From NCBI GenBank assembly GCA_039986595.1, contig JBDWQJ010000006.1, positions 1 to 64,000 of the forward strand: a stretch of DNA of 64,000 bases, in the 5' to 3' direction. The first letter of the stretch is position 1. The number at the start of each line of letters is the position of its first letter. Made by a program: the position numbers and the translations under genes. The notes below the pieces were generated by a model. The model worked only from the letters and a program-made list of their open reading frames with translations. It had not been told where the DNA came from and searched no databases. Shown piece after piece: positions 45,394-54,534 of this stretch. Origin of the DNA: Lentilitoribacter sp039986595. Lineage in GTDB: Bacteria > Pseudomonadota > Alphaproteobacteria > Rhizobiales > Rhizobiaceae.

Positions 45394-46692
45394 ATGAGTG
45401 TTTTAATACTGCGTGGGCGAATTCTAAGTTTTACTTCAGAACCAAAATCGCTCGATGACCAACAAAGCTACAACTATAACGAAGATGGTGCACTTGCATT
45501 ATCAGATGGCCTGATCATCGCATGTGGTGATTTTAGCGATATTATCGCTCAGTTCCCTGAAGCTGAGATCAAAGACCACAGACCTCACCTCATTCTACCC
45601 GGTTTTATCGATACGCACGCTCATTTTCCGCAAATGCAGGTCATTGGTTCCTTTGGCGCCAAACTTCTAGACTGGCTCAATAAATACACCTTTGTTGAAG
45701 AGCAAAAGTTTGCCGACCCCGCGCATTGCGATAGAATTGCCACATTATTTTTCGATGCTATGTTGCGTCACGGAACGACAACGGCGGTTGCTTATTGTTC
45801 GGTTCATAAAACATCTGCAGACGCTTTTTTTACACAAGCACAAAAACGAAATTTACGCATGATTGGCGGCAAGGTCATGATGGACCGCAATGCGCCCGAA
45901 GCTTTATGCGACACCCCTCAATCTGGTTATGATGACACCAAAACCCTTATCGAAAACTGGCACGGTGTTGACAGATTAAGCTATGCAATCACACCACGAT
46001 TTGCGATCACATCAACCCCGACGCAGCTGGAAATGGCGCAAGCGCTGATGCATGAACATCCTGAATGTTATATGCAAACACACTTGTCTGAAAATTTAGC
46101 TGAAATCGAATTTACCAAAAAACTTTATCAATCCGCTCGCGATTATCTTGAGGTTTATGAGATGTATGACCTCTTGGGTGATAAAAGCCTCTTTGGTCAC
46201 TGCATTCACTTAAACGACCGCGAAAAAGCTTCCATGGCGGAAACGAGTTCCGTTGCTGTATTCTGCCCAACATCGAATTTGTTCTTAGGCAGCGGCTTGT
46301 TTGATTTCGACGGTCTACGTGAAGTTGGAGTTAGAACGTCTGTCGCAACAGATATTGGCGGCGGAACCAGTTATTCAATGTTAAAAACAATGGATGAAGC
46401 TTATAAAATATTGCAGCTCCGCGATCAGATATTATCTCCACTTCGTTCTTTTTACATGATGACATTAGGCAATGCCAAAGCTCTAAGCTTATCAGATAAA
46501 ATAGGCACGTTAGATGTTGGAACTGAGGCGGACATTACGGTTTTAAACGCGCAAGCAACACCTGCAATGAAACTACGTTATGAAACAGTCCGCTCGTTAT
46601 CAGAAGAACTCTTCATGTTACAAACCATGGGCGATGACCGCGCAATTTCCGCCGTTTATGTGGGTGGTCAACCAACCCACCCGGATCATTAA
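45394..46692 (+). CDS. guaD: Guanine deaminase
   Basis: A 432-residue zinc amidohydrolase converting guanine to xanthine, the substrate of XdhAB. PGFIDTHAHFPQ holds the first metal ligands and is the guanine-deaminase signature; MQTHLSEN, FGHCIHLNDRE, CPTSNLFLGSG and VATDIGGGTSYSML complete the active site. It is the last gene of the rightward purine cluster and overlaps the convergent 8-oxoguanine deaminase gene by four bases. Confidence 0.95.
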   Translation: MSVLILRGRILSFTSEPKSLDDQQSYNYNEDGALALSDGLIIACGDFSDIIAQFPEAEIKDHRPHLILPGFIDTHAHFPQMQVIGSFGAKLLDWLNKYTFVEEQKFADPAHCDRIATLFFDAMLRHGTTTAVAYCSVHKTSADAFFTQAQKRNLRMIGGKVMMDRNAPEALCDTPQSGYDDTKTLIENWHGVDRLSYAITPRFAITSTPTQLEMAQALMHEHPECYMQTHLSENLAEIEFTKKLYQSARDYLEVYEMYDLLGDKSLFGHCIHLNDREKASMAETSSVAVFCPTSNLFLGSGLFDFDGLREVGVRTSVATDIGGGTSYSMLKTMDEAYKILQLRDQILSPLRSFYMMTLGNAKALSLSDKIGTLDVGTEADITVLNAQATPAMKLRYETVRSLSEELFMLQTMGDDRAISAVYVGGQPTHPDH

Positions 46693-48035
46693 GACTTCTC
46701 AGCGAGTTTCAATGCAAGCTTATTTTGCTGCTCAATAAGTTTGGGTAAATCCAAACTCATCAACACACCATCTCTGACAATCTGTTTGCCTTCAACAAAA
46801 AGATCACGCACATCAAAAGGTCCACATAATATGAGTGCTGCTACAGGATCCCAGGATCCCGCAGCACCTAAACCTGAGACATCCCAAATAGCAATATCGG
46901 CGCGTTTACCCACTTCAATTGATCCGCAATCATCGCGGTTTAAAACCCGCGCCCCGCCTAATGTTGCAATTTCAAGCGCTTCGCGTGCAGCCATAGCATC
47001 AGCGCCATTTTGAACGCGTTGCAGCAGCATTGCTTGACGCGCTTCGGAAAGAATATGCGCACTATCGTTGGATGCAGAACCATCAACACCCAACCCCACT
47101 TTAACGCCCTTATCTCTCATGGAACGAACAGGCGCAATGCCTGATCCCAGTCGACAATTTGAGCACGGGCAATGCGCCACACCTGTCTTGGTGCGTGCAA
47201 ACAAGTCAATCTCATCACTGTCTAATTTCACACAATGAGCATGCCACACATCGTCACCTACCCATCCTAGATCTTCCGCATATTGTCCCGGACGGCAACC
47301 AAACTTTTCCAAGCTATAAGCGATGTCTTCGTCATTTTCTGCCAAATGCGTATGCAGCATGACCTTTTTATCGCGAGCCAGAATTGCTGATTCTCGCATG
47401 AGATCTCGACTAACAGAAAAAGGCGAACACGGAGCGAGACCAACGCGCACCATTGCTCCTGGGTTTGGATCATGGAATTTATCAACAACGCGTATGCTGT
47501 CGTTTAAGATATCATCCTCGCGCTCGACCAAACTATCAGGCGGCAATCCCCCATCGCTTTCGCCAATGCTCATCGAACCGCGTGTTGCGTGAAACCTCAA
47601 ACCAATTGTTTGCGCAGCGGCGATCGTATCATCCAACTTTGCACCATTTGGATAAAGGTAAAGATGATCAGAGCTCATTGTGCAGCCAGACATAGCCAAT
47701 TCAGCCAAGCCTAACTGTGCTGAGATGAAGAACTCTTCCGGGCCGAATTTCGACCAAATAGGATATAAAGTTTGCAACCATCCAAACAACAAAGCGTCCT
47801 GTCCGTCTGGCACCGCTTTGGTTAGGCTTTGATATAAGTGATGATGTGTATTCACCAGCCCCGGGGTCACCACACAGTTTTTTGCATCAACAACCTGATC
47901 TGCAGGTTCTTGTATAGCCTGACCAATAGCTGAAATGACACCATCACGTATCAAGATGTCTGTATCATTTAACTCAGCACGCTCTTGATTCATCGTCACC
48001 AAGCAGTGAGCATTTTTTATCAAAATGGTTGGCAT
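46689..48035 (-). CDS. 8-oxoguanine deaminase-type amidohydrolase
   Basis: A 448-residue zinc amidohydrolase of the atrazine chlorohydrolase/8-oxoguanine deaminase group. Metal ligands are in NTHHHLYQSLTKA, LHTHLAEND, WHAHCVKL and LGVDGSASND. Its nearest recognised type is 8-oxoguanine deaminase, which turns the oxidised base into urate and would feed PuuD directly; hydroxyatrazine or related aminohydrolase activity is the alternative. The ATG at 48035 follows AAGGGATAAA and gives the family N-terminus MPTILIKNAH; upstream in-frame ATGs are ignored. Confidence 0.85.
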   Translation of the reverse strand: MPTILIKNAHCLVTMNQERAELNDTDILIRDGVISAIGQAIQEPADQVVDAKNCVVTPGLVNTHHHLYQSLTKAVPDGQDALLFGWLQTLYPIWSKFGPEEFFISAQLGLAELAMSGCTMSSDHLYLYPNGAKLDDTIAAAQTIGLRFHATRGSMSIGESDGGLPPDSLVEREDDILNDSIRVVDKFHDPNPGAMVRVGLAPCSPFSVSRDLMRESAILARDKKVMLHTHLAENDEDIAYSLEKFGCRPGQYAEDLGWVGDDVWHAHCVKLDSDEIDLFARTKTGVAHCPCSNCRLGSGIAPVRSMRDKGVKVGLGVDGSASNDSAHILSEARQAMLLQRVQNGADAMAAREALEIATLGGARVLNRDDCGSIEVGKRADIAIWDVSGLGAAGSWDPVAALILCGPFDVRDLFVEGKQIVRDGVLMSLDLPKLIEQQNKLALKLAEKS

Positions 48036-48122
48036 TTTATCCCTTATTATTGTTTTGATCCCAAACATCATCAAGCAAATTCAAAATAACGGTGAAAAAG
48101 CGTCAAAGCGTATTTTCTGAAA

Positions 48123-48144
48123 ATCTTGCATATTTACGCAAGAT
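48123..48144. promoter_or_regulatory. Inverted repeat upstream of the deaminase and fnrL
   Basis: ATCTTGC (48123-48129) and GCAAGAT (48138-48144) are perfect inverted copies separated by eight bases. The spacing suits a dimeric regulator. It lies 88 bases from the deaminase start (leftward) and 150 from fnrL (rightward). It is not an FNR box; the regulator is unknown. Confidence 0.4.
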
Positions 48145-48295
48145 CTGCGTCATTTTTATAGTTATATGTATTTACTTGATAAAAACCCCTTAAATTACGC
48201 CCAATATAGGCGTATTTGTCGCTCTTATCTATTAAAAAACAGTTTTACAGAATGTTTTTGAAAGGTTACCGTAACACCCTGCGGAGAAAAAATTA

Positions 48296-49036
48296 ATGGC
48301 GACTAAAAGCTCAGTAAGACAAGACATTCATAACTCGGAAATACCAATTTTATGCCGATCTTGCGAAGCGCGGCATCGCGGTATTTGCGGCGCAATGACA
48401 CCAGAGCAGCTCCTGACATTGAGTAAACACACACGCCGAACACAAAAAGATACCGACTCAAATTTGATTGTTGCGGATAGCAAAGCAACACAAGTTTCAA
48501 ATATTTTACGTGGTGTGGTGAAACTTACAAAAATCATGCCCGACGGGCGTCAGCAAATCGTAGGCCTGCAATTCGCGCCAGATTTTTTAGGTACACCCTT
48601 TGGGGAATATAATAGCATTGATGCGGAAGCTGCGAATAATGTTCAACTATGTTCGTTCCCAAAAAACGTATTAGAAGACATGATCCGTCAATCTCCGGAA
48701 TTAGAACATAAGCTGCATCAACAAGCGCTGAAACAACTAGAGGAAGCGCGCGATATGATGTTGACGTTAGGTCGAAAAACAGCAGCTGAAAAAGTAGCGA
48801 GTTTTCTTTATATGCTAGCCATTCATCTTGATCCAGAAATAGATCATACATCCGACCTCGTTGAGTTTGAACTTCCCCTCAAGCGCGCAGATATTGCCGA
48901 TTATCTAGGTCTAACAATTGAGACAGTAAGTCGACAAATCACCAAATTGCGTAAAGATGGTGTTGTAGAAATTGAAAACAATCGCTTGTTTAAAGTCCCC
49001 GATATCTCTCGGTTAAAAGCGCGCGGTGAAAGTTAA
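48296..49036 (+). CDS. fnrL: FNR-type oxygen-sensing regulator (FnrL)
   Basis: A 246-residue Crp/Fnr-family activator. Three N-terminal cysteines (C20, C23, C31; C-x2-C-x7-C) plus a further internal cysteine match the 4Fe-4S oxygen sensor of alphaproteobacterial FnrL. The C-terminal helix-turn-helix reads RADIADYLGLTIETVSRQI, with the E-x-x-SR recognition residues that read TTGAT half-sites. It is followed convergently by hemN and lies 2 kb from a perfect FNR box in front of ccoN, so it probably controls the cbb3 cluster and perhaps hemN. Confidence 0.93.
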   Translation: MATKSSVRQDIHNSEIPILCRSCEARHRGICGAMTPEQLLTLSKHTRRTQKDTDSNLIVADSKATQVSNILRGVVKLTKIMPDGRQQIVGLQFAPDFLGTPFGEYNSIDAEAANNVQLCSFPKNVLEDMIRQSPELEHKLHQQALKQLEEARDMMLTLGRKTAAEKVASFLYMLAIHLDPEIDHTSDLVEFELPLKRADIADYLGLTIETVSRQITKLRKDGVVEIENNRLFKVPDISRLKARGES

Positions 49037-50385
49037 ACCGCTTTTGAATATTTAAAGTCTGCACCTTTCAGATAAGCGTCAAATTGAGATGCGATAATGC
49101 GCGTAAAGGGTTTTCCATCATTTTTGATTTCAAACACATCATCGTGCATAAACGCCAAGTTAAACGGATCTTGTGCAATAAAATCTGTGGCGATATTTTT
49201 GTATGCATCTGCGGGCTCAATTGTCTTTCTTAACTCACCAAAATCAAGTTTAAAGTCACACATAATGCGTTCGATTATATGCGACCGGATCTTATCATCT
49301 TCGATCAAAAATAACCCTTTTGCTGCCGCAACTTCACCAGCTTCAATCTTATCTTGATAGCCTGACGTCGCAACAACATTTTGGTAAAACCCATCTTTTG
49401 TGCGCCCAATGGAAGAACCACCCAATGCGATGAGCGTTTTGCATTCGTCGGTCGTATAGCCTTGAAAATTCCGATGAATGCGCCCAGATCGCGCAGCAAT
49501 AGCTAAGCTATCATCTGGCTTAGCAAAATGATCAATCCCAATATCAACATACCCTGCCCCAATAAGTGCGCGACTGGCGGCCATAGAATGCTCAAAACGT
49601 GCATGACTATCTGGCAAATCATCTTGGCTTATCATATTTTGATGTTTTTTCACCCACGGCACATGCGCATATCCAAACAGCGCCATACGATCAGGGGCAA
49701 GCGAAATACATTTTGAAATCGTATCCATCAAACGTGCATAGCTCTGCCGCGGCAATCCATATAAAGCATCTATATTGATTGATTTAATGCCGATTTCTCG
49801 CAGTGATGTCACAACATCTCTGGTTAGTTCAAAACTTTGAGGCCGGTTTATGGCATTTTGAACATCTGCGTGAAAATCTTGAACACCAATACTGGCGCGG
49901 GTTACACCAAACTCTTTCACCCCCAAAAGCATATCTTCGCTTACATCGGAGGGATCAATTTCCACACTCACCTCAGAATTTGGTAAAAAATGAAACACTT
50001 CATCAAGTGCAATACGCAGGCGCGTAAAGTCATCACTCTTTAATAAACTTGGGGAACCACCACCTAAATGGATTTGCTGAATTTTCGGTTTAAAGTCCAG
50101 CTTTTGACCCAACAACTCAATCTCTTTAATGAGATAATTCATATAGCGCGCGACCGGCGCATATTTTAATGTGTGCTTGGTATTACACCCGCAAAACCAG
50201 CATAATTTATCGCAGTAAGGAATGTGAATATAAATTGAAATGGGCTCTTCTTCGCTCAAATTATCCAGCAAGCTGTTAAAAACCCTTACCCCTAATCCTT
50301 GAGAAAAATGAGGAGCAGTTGGGTAGCTAGTATAGCGTGGAACTGCTGTCGGATAATACGACAACACAGCTTTATAATCGAGCAT
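49033..50385 (-). CDS. hemN: Oxygen-independent coproporphyrinogen III dehydrogenase
   Basis: A 450-residue radical SAM enzyme that makes protoporphyrinogen IX during low-oxygen haem synthesis. The cluster cysteines are C58, C62 and C65 (CDKLCWFC) followed by C67, the HemN-type arrangement. GGGSPSLL, DPSDVSEDM and DALYGLPRQ are further markers, and the C-terminal HemN domain is complete. It converges on fnrL with a four-base overlap and follows the hemerythrin gene after 23 bases, so it may be cotranscribed from the FNR box at 50974. Confidence 0.96.
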   Translation of the reverse strand: MLDYKAVLSYYPTAVPRYTSYPTAPHFSQGLGVRVFNSLLDNLSEEEPISIYIHIPYCDKLCWFCGCNTKHTLKYAPVARYMNYLIKEIELLGQKLDFKPKIQQIHLGGGSPSLLKSDDFTRLRIALDEVFHFLPNSEVSVEIDPSDVSEDMLLGVKEFGVTRASIGVQDFHADVQNAINRPQSFELTRDVVTSLREIGIKSINIDALYGLPRQSYARLMDTISKCISLAPDRMALFGYAHVPWVKKHQNMISQDDLPDSHARFEHSMAASRALIGAGYVDIGIDHFAKPDDSLAIAARSGRIHRNFQGYTTDECKTLIALGGSSIGRTKDGFYQNVVATSGYQDKIEAGEVAAAKGLFLIEDDKIRSHIIERIMCDFKLDFGELRKTIEPADAYKNIATDFIAQDPFNLAFMHDDVFEIKNDGKPFTRIIASQFDAYLKGADFKYSKAV

Positions 50386-50408
50386 GATATAACCAGTTAA
50401 TTTTGCGT

Positions 50409-50873
50409 TTATTTTTTTAAAAGTGGAACAAGGTGTTCGCGTTCAAAAGCAATATGACGTTTCACGCCTTCGAAAAAACCGCGCAACATGTAACCCAGCT
50501 TTTCTGGGTTATTTTGTTCTCCATGAACAAGATCTATGAGAGCTTCGGAAACCTCCTCACCAAAGCTTTCATCCTCCCAATGCTCTGCATGCAAACGATT
50601 GAATATGTGCTGTAGCCTGTCGCTATCGTCATTCTTTTTCGCCAGATATGGAAACAACACATTTTCTTCAAAGTCATGCGCGCCTTTAAAAACTGGATAG
50701 ATAGATTTCGCTGCCTTTAAACACATTTGCGGATCAAAATCTTCAGGCAAACTATCTGCTATCTTTTCCAAAGCAGAACACAACGAAACCTGTTCGTCGA
50801 AGTGTTCGTCAATTGCGAGGGTAAGTGATTCTGGCAAAACCTCAGCATCCTTTCCGATCGAGTTCATAATCAT
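50409..50873 (-). CDS. Hemerythrin-like HHE-domain protein
   Basis: A 154-residue four-helix protein with the HHE cation-binding pattern. Candidate di-iron ligands are in DEHFDEQ, AHDFEENVLFPYL, LHAEHWEDE and KRHIAFEREHLVPLL. Such proteins bind oxygen or nitric oxide or help repair iron centres. It sits 101 bases from the FNR box and upstream of hemN, which suggests production under low oxygen. The start is the first of two ATGs (50873 or 50867), preceded by AAGGTGAG. Confidence 0.85.
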   Translation of the reverse strand: MIMNSIGKDAEVLPESLTLAIDEHFDEQVSLCSALEKIADSLPEDFDPQMCLKAAKSIYPVFKGAHDFEENVLFPYLAKKNDDSDRLQHIFNRLHAEHWEDESFGEEVSEALIDLVHGEQNNPEKLGYMLRGFFEGVKRHIAFEREHLVPLLKK

Positions 50874-50973
50874 ATTCTCACCTTCATCAGCTCACCCACC
50901 AAATTGGGTTTGTAAAACTTGAAAATCAAAACAGTTCGTCTCGCCAATATGCGCGGAACAAAAACCGTTAACA

Positions 50974-50987
50974 TTGATCTAGATCAA
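50974..50987. promoter_or_regulatory. FNR box between the hemerythrin gene and ccoN
   Basis: TTGATCTAGATCAA is an exact match to TTGAT-N4-ATCAA, and in fact a perfect palindrome throughout. It lies 87 bases upstream of ccoN and 101 bases from the divergent hemerythrin gene, so one FnrL dimer could serve either or both promoters. Confidence 0.9.
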
Positions 50988-51073
50988 AGCCCATTTGCAT
51001 TTTTCAAACTATCAATCTGATTGTTATCGAGCGCTATCGCGTGCTCACATTTGAACGAAGATGAGGGGTTCAC

Positions 51074-52702
51074 ATGACTTCCGGAATACCAATTATTTTT
51101 ACCGCGCTGGCTGCATTCGCAGCTTTGTTAGCGGCAGCGTTTGGGCAAGACAGCTTGTTCCAAGCGCATATGACAGTGCTGTGCATTGCAATGGCTCTCG
51201 CGAGCTTTGTAATGCTACGCAATTTGAAATTCGCACCAAACTGGGACAGAGCTAAGAAAGCTAAAGCTGATCCATCCGAATATATGGATGATGTCATTCG
51301 AGCTGGCGTTATAGCAACAACATTTTGGGGAGTTGTTGGCTTTTTAGTTGGCGTTGTTGCTGCCATGCAATTGGCTTGGCCAGAGCTTAATTTCCAACCC
51401 TATTTTAATTTCGGGCGCGTCAGACCACTTCACACTTCAGCGGTGATTTTTGCCTTTGGTGGTAATGCTCTGATCGCAACTTCGTTCTATATCGTTCAAC
51501 GTACATGTCGCGCGCGACTTTGGGGTGGTGGACTTGGTTGGTTTGTATTCTGGGGCTATCAATTATTCATCCTCATGGCCGCAACTGGCTACTTGCTTGG
51601 CATTACGCAAGGCAAAGAATACGCCGAACCAGAATGGTATGTTGATCTCTGGTTAACAGTTGTTTGGGTCGCATTTTTAATCGTTTTCCTTGGTACACTC
51701 GTCAAGCGTAAAGAACCGCACATTTATGTCGCCAACTGGTTCTTATTATCGTTCATCATCACAGTTGCTATGCTCCACTTAGTCAATGGTTTGACCATGC
51801 CTGTCTCACTACTTGGCTCTAAAAGCTATTCAGCCTTTGCAGGTGTTCAAGATGCTTTGACCCAGTGGTGGTACGGCCATAATGCAGTTGGTTTTTTCCT
51901 AACAGCGGGCTTTTTGGGCATGATGTATTACTTCGTTCCAAAGCAAGCGAACCGTCCGGTTTATTCTTATAGACTATCCATCATCCACTTCTGGGGTTTG
52001 ATCTTCCTATATATCTGGGCTGGTCCTCACCACTTGCATTACACAGCACTACCAGATTGGGCACAAACACTTGGGATGGTCTTTTCCATCATGCTTTGGA
52101 TGCCATCATGGGGTGGTATGATCAACGGTTTGATGACCTTACAAGGCGCATGGGACAAAGTGCGTACTGATCCAATTCTTCGTATGATGGTGATCTCACT
52201 TGCCTTTTATGGAATGTCGACTTTTGAGGGGCCAATGATGTCTATCAAAACCGTCAATTCATTATCTCACTACACCGATTGGACCATTGGTCACGTGCAT
52301 TCAGGAGCACTTGGGTGGAACGGCATGATCACATTTGGTGCGCTTTATTATCTTGTGCCAAAGCTTTGGGGTCGTAACCAGCTTTACTCTCTCCGCATGG
52401 TCAACTGGCACTTCTGGCTCGCAACTTTAGGCATCGTGGTCTACGCAGCTGTGATGTGGGTATCGGGCATTACACAAGGCTTGATGTGGCGTGAATATGA
52501 TAGCCAAGGTTACCTTGTGTATTCCTTCGCTGAAAGTATCGCAGCAATGCATCCATACTATGTCATGCGTGTATTTGGTGGCCTTCTATTCCTCTCAGGC
52601 TCAATCGTTATGGCCTACAATTTGACCATGACAATTCTTGGTAAAACTAGAGATGAGCAACCGTTCACCTCTGTGGCAACTGCTGCGACACCAGCTGAAT
52701 AG
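51074..52702 (+). CDS. ccoN: cbb3-type cytochrome c oxidase subunit I
   Basis: A 542-residue catalytic subunit with about 13 or 14 transmembrane helices. The haem b, haem b3 and CuB histidines are visible in RPLHTSAVIFAFGGN, WWYGHNAVGFFLT, AGPHHLHYT and HYTDWTIGHVHSGALGWNG. It reduces oxygen to water with high affinity at the inner membrane. It begins the ccoNOQP-ccoGHIS block and is preceded by the FNR box at 50974. Start ATG 51074 with GAGGGG upstream. Confidence 0.98.
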   Translation: MTSGIPIIFTALAAFAALLAAAFGQDSLFQAHMTVLCIAMALASFVMLRNLKFAPNWDRAKKAKADPSEYMDDVIRAGVIATTFWGVVGFLVGVVAAMQLAWPELNFQPYFNFGRVRPLHTSAVIFAFGGNALIATSFYIVQRTCRARLWGGGLGWFVFWGYQLFILMAATGYLLGITQGKEYAEPEWYVDLWLTVVWVAFLIVFLGTLVKRKEPHIYVANWFLLSFIITVAMLHLVNGLTMPVSLLGSKSYSAFAGVQDALTQWWYGHNAVGFFLTAGFLGMMYYFVPKQANRPVYSYRLSIIHFWGLIFLYIWAGPHHLHYTALPDWAQTLGMVFSIMLWMPSWGGMINGLMTLQGAWDKVRTDPILRMMVISLAFYGMSTFEGPMMSIKTVNSLSHYTDWTIGHVHSGALGWNGMITFGALYYLVPKLWGRNQLYSLRMVNWHFWLATLGIVVYAAVMWVSGITQGLMWREYDSQGYLVYSFAESIAAMHPYYVMRVFGGLLFLSGSIVMAYNLTMTILGKTRDEQPFTSVATAATPAE

Positions 52703-52713
52703 GAGCGAAAAAC

Positions 52714-53445
52714 ATGTCATTTTTATCAAAACACGCAGTCCTTGAGAAAAACGTCACATTGTTGATGGTAACTTCACTTGTCGCCGTCACCATCGGCGGC
52801 ATCGTAGAGATCGCACCCCTTTTCTATCTTGAAAATACAATCGAGAAAGTAAAAGGGATGCGCCCCTACTCACCATTGGAGTTGGCCGGACGTAACATTT
52901 ATATCCGTGAAGGGTGTTATGTGTGTCACAGCCAAATGATCCGTCCTTTCCGCGACGAAGTTGAACGGTACGGACATTATTCACTAGCGGCTGAATCCAT
53001 GTATGACCATCCATTCCAATGGGGCTCAAAACGGACCGGTCCGGATCTTGCACGCGTTGGTGCGCGTTATTCAAATGAATGGCACGTCCAGCACTTGATT
53101 GATCCGCAATCAGTTGTACCTGAATCCATCATGCCACAATACGGTTTCTTGGCGGAAAGTGAGTTGGAGTTTAACAACCCTGAAAGCCATTTGATCGCCA
53201 ATCGTCGCGTAGGTGTTCCCTACTCTGATGAGATGGTTGAAAACGCGCAAGCTGATCTCATTGCGCAAGCTGATCCTGATGCAGATTGGGATGGTTTGGA
53301 AGAGCGTTATCCAAAAGCCGTTTTAGGCGATTTTGATGGCGATCCATCCAAATTGACTGAGATGGATGCACTTGTCGCTTACCTTCAAATGCTCGGAACA
53401 TTGGTGGATTTCTCCGCTTATGAACCCGACCAGAACATTCGCTAG
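52714..53445 (+). CDS. ccoO: cbb3 oxidase subunit II, mono-haem cytochrome c
   Basis: A 243-residue membrane-anchored cytochrome. One N-terminal helix (about 14-38) is followed by a periplasmic domain with the haem motif C68, C71, H72 (GCYVCHSQ) and the distal methionine region VVPESIMPQYGFL. Starts 11 bases after ccoN with SD AGGAG. Confidence 0.98.
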   Translation: MSFLSKHAVLEKNVTLLMVTSLVAVTIGGIVEIAPLFYLENTIEKVKGMRPYSPLELAGRNIYIREGCYVCHSQMIRPFRDEVERYGHYSLAAESMYDHPFQWGSKRTGPDLARVGARYSNEWHVQHLIDPQSVVPESIMPQYGFLAESELEFNNPESHLIANRRVGVPYSDEMVENAQADLIAQADPDADWDGLEERYPKAVLGDFDGDPSKLTEMDALVAYLQMLGTLVDFSAYEPDQNIR

Positions 53446-53456
53446 GAGAATTGATC

Positions 53457-53612
53457 ATGGATTTCGATTATCAAGCCATGCGCACATTCGCCGACAGTTG
53501 GGGATTGCTCTACATGTTTGCAATTTTCATCTTTGTCGTCTTCTGGACGTTTCGTCCAGGCGCAAAATCTCTCTCTGACGACGCAGCACAAATTCCATTT
53601 AAAGAGGACTAA
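53457..53612 (+). CDS. ccoQ: cbb3 oxidase small subunit CcoQ
   Basis: A 51-residue membrane protein. It reads MDFDYQAMRTFADSWGLLY, then one hydrophobic helix rich in F, I and V ending FWTFRPGAK, and a short charged tail ending FKED. This is the standard CcoQ form, between ccoO and ccoP. SD AGGAG is 11 bases before the ATG, and ccoP starts three bases after the stop. It stabilises the oxidase complex. Confidence 0.95.
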   Translation: MDFDYQAMRTFADSWGLLYMFAIFIFVVFWTFRPGAKSLSDDAAQIPFKED

Positions 53613-53615
53613 ACC

Positions 53616-54488
53616 ATGAAAGATCACAAAGAAATCGATGATATTTCAGGTGTTGAAACAACACAGCATGAATGGGATGGCATCAAAGAGCTCAACAACC
53701 CTCTGCCGCGATCTTGGCTCTGGGGGCTTTATGGAACAATCTTATTTTCCATCGGCTACACAATTGTCTATCCAGCATGGCCTGGCATTACAACCAACAC
53801 CAAAGGTATTTGGAACTGGTCAAGCCGCGGTGAGCTTGCAACAGAATTATCGCAAGTTGAAGAGAGCCGTCAGGTGCTGGGTGATCAACTGGTCAGCGTT
53901 GAATTAGAAGACGTCAGCCAAAACTCCGATCTGTTGCAGTTCGCGGTTAATGGTGGGCAATCCGCCTTTAAAGTCTACTGCTCTCAATGTCATGGTTCAG
54001 GCGCCAATGGTGGCACAATCTACCCTAGCCTAATTGATGATGATTGGATCTGGGGTGGTACTTTGGAAGATATCTACACCACTTTGCAGCATGGCATTCG
54101 CTATGAGCAAGATGATGACACACGTTTATCTGAAATGCCGCGCTATGGCGCTGATGAATTGCTTGAACGCAATGAGATTTTGGATGTTGCATGGTATGTG
54201 CGCCAGATGTCTGGTCAGGAATTTGACGCAGAAGCTGCTGCTCGCGGGAAAACCGTATTTACAGACAATTGCGCAGCATGCCATGGCGAAAAAGGCGAAG
54301 GCATCCGCGAACTTGGCGCGCCAAACTTAAGCGATGCAATCTGGTTTTATGGAAATACCCATGAGCAAATCGTTGCTCAGATCTCAGATCCTAAACAGGG
54401 TGTAATGCCAGGATGGACGGGCCGCTTATCTGAAGTGACTATTCGTCAATTAACCCACTACGTACACTCACTAGGTGGCGGCGAATAA
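53616..54488 (+). CDS. ccoP: cbb3 oxidase subunit III, di-haem cytochrome c
   Basis: A 290-residue protein anchored by one helix at about 34-52, with an N-terminal CcoP segment (LNNPLPRSWLWGLYGTIL). Two haem c motifs are at C122-C125-H126 (CSQCHGSGANGG) and C219-C222-H223 (CAACHGEKGEG). It passes electrons from cytochrome bc1 to CcoO. Length is usual for the family. Confidence 0.98.
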   Translation: MKDHKEIDDISGVETTQHEWDGIKELNNPLPRSWLWGLYGTILFSIGYTIVYPAWPGITTNTKGIWNWSSRGELATELSQVEESRQVLGDQLVSVELEDVSQNSDLLQFAVNGGQSAFKVYCSQCHGSGANGGTIYPSLIDDDWIWGGTLEDIYTTLQHGIRYEQDDDTRLSEMPRYGADELLERNEILDVAWYVRQMSGQEFDAEAAARGKTVFTDNCAACHGEKGEGIRELGAPNLSDAIWFYGNTHEQIVAQISDPKQGVMPGWTGRLSEVTIRQLTHYVHSLGGGE

Positions 54489-54534
54489 CCTTCGCCACCT
54501 AACCAAGATCTATCTTAAACAAGAGACTGACCTG

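Noticed and set aside
46848..46861. Direct repeat CAGGATCC-CAGGATCC inside the deaminase gene
   Set aside because: A two-unit coding repeat without neighbours; no sign of a mobile element.
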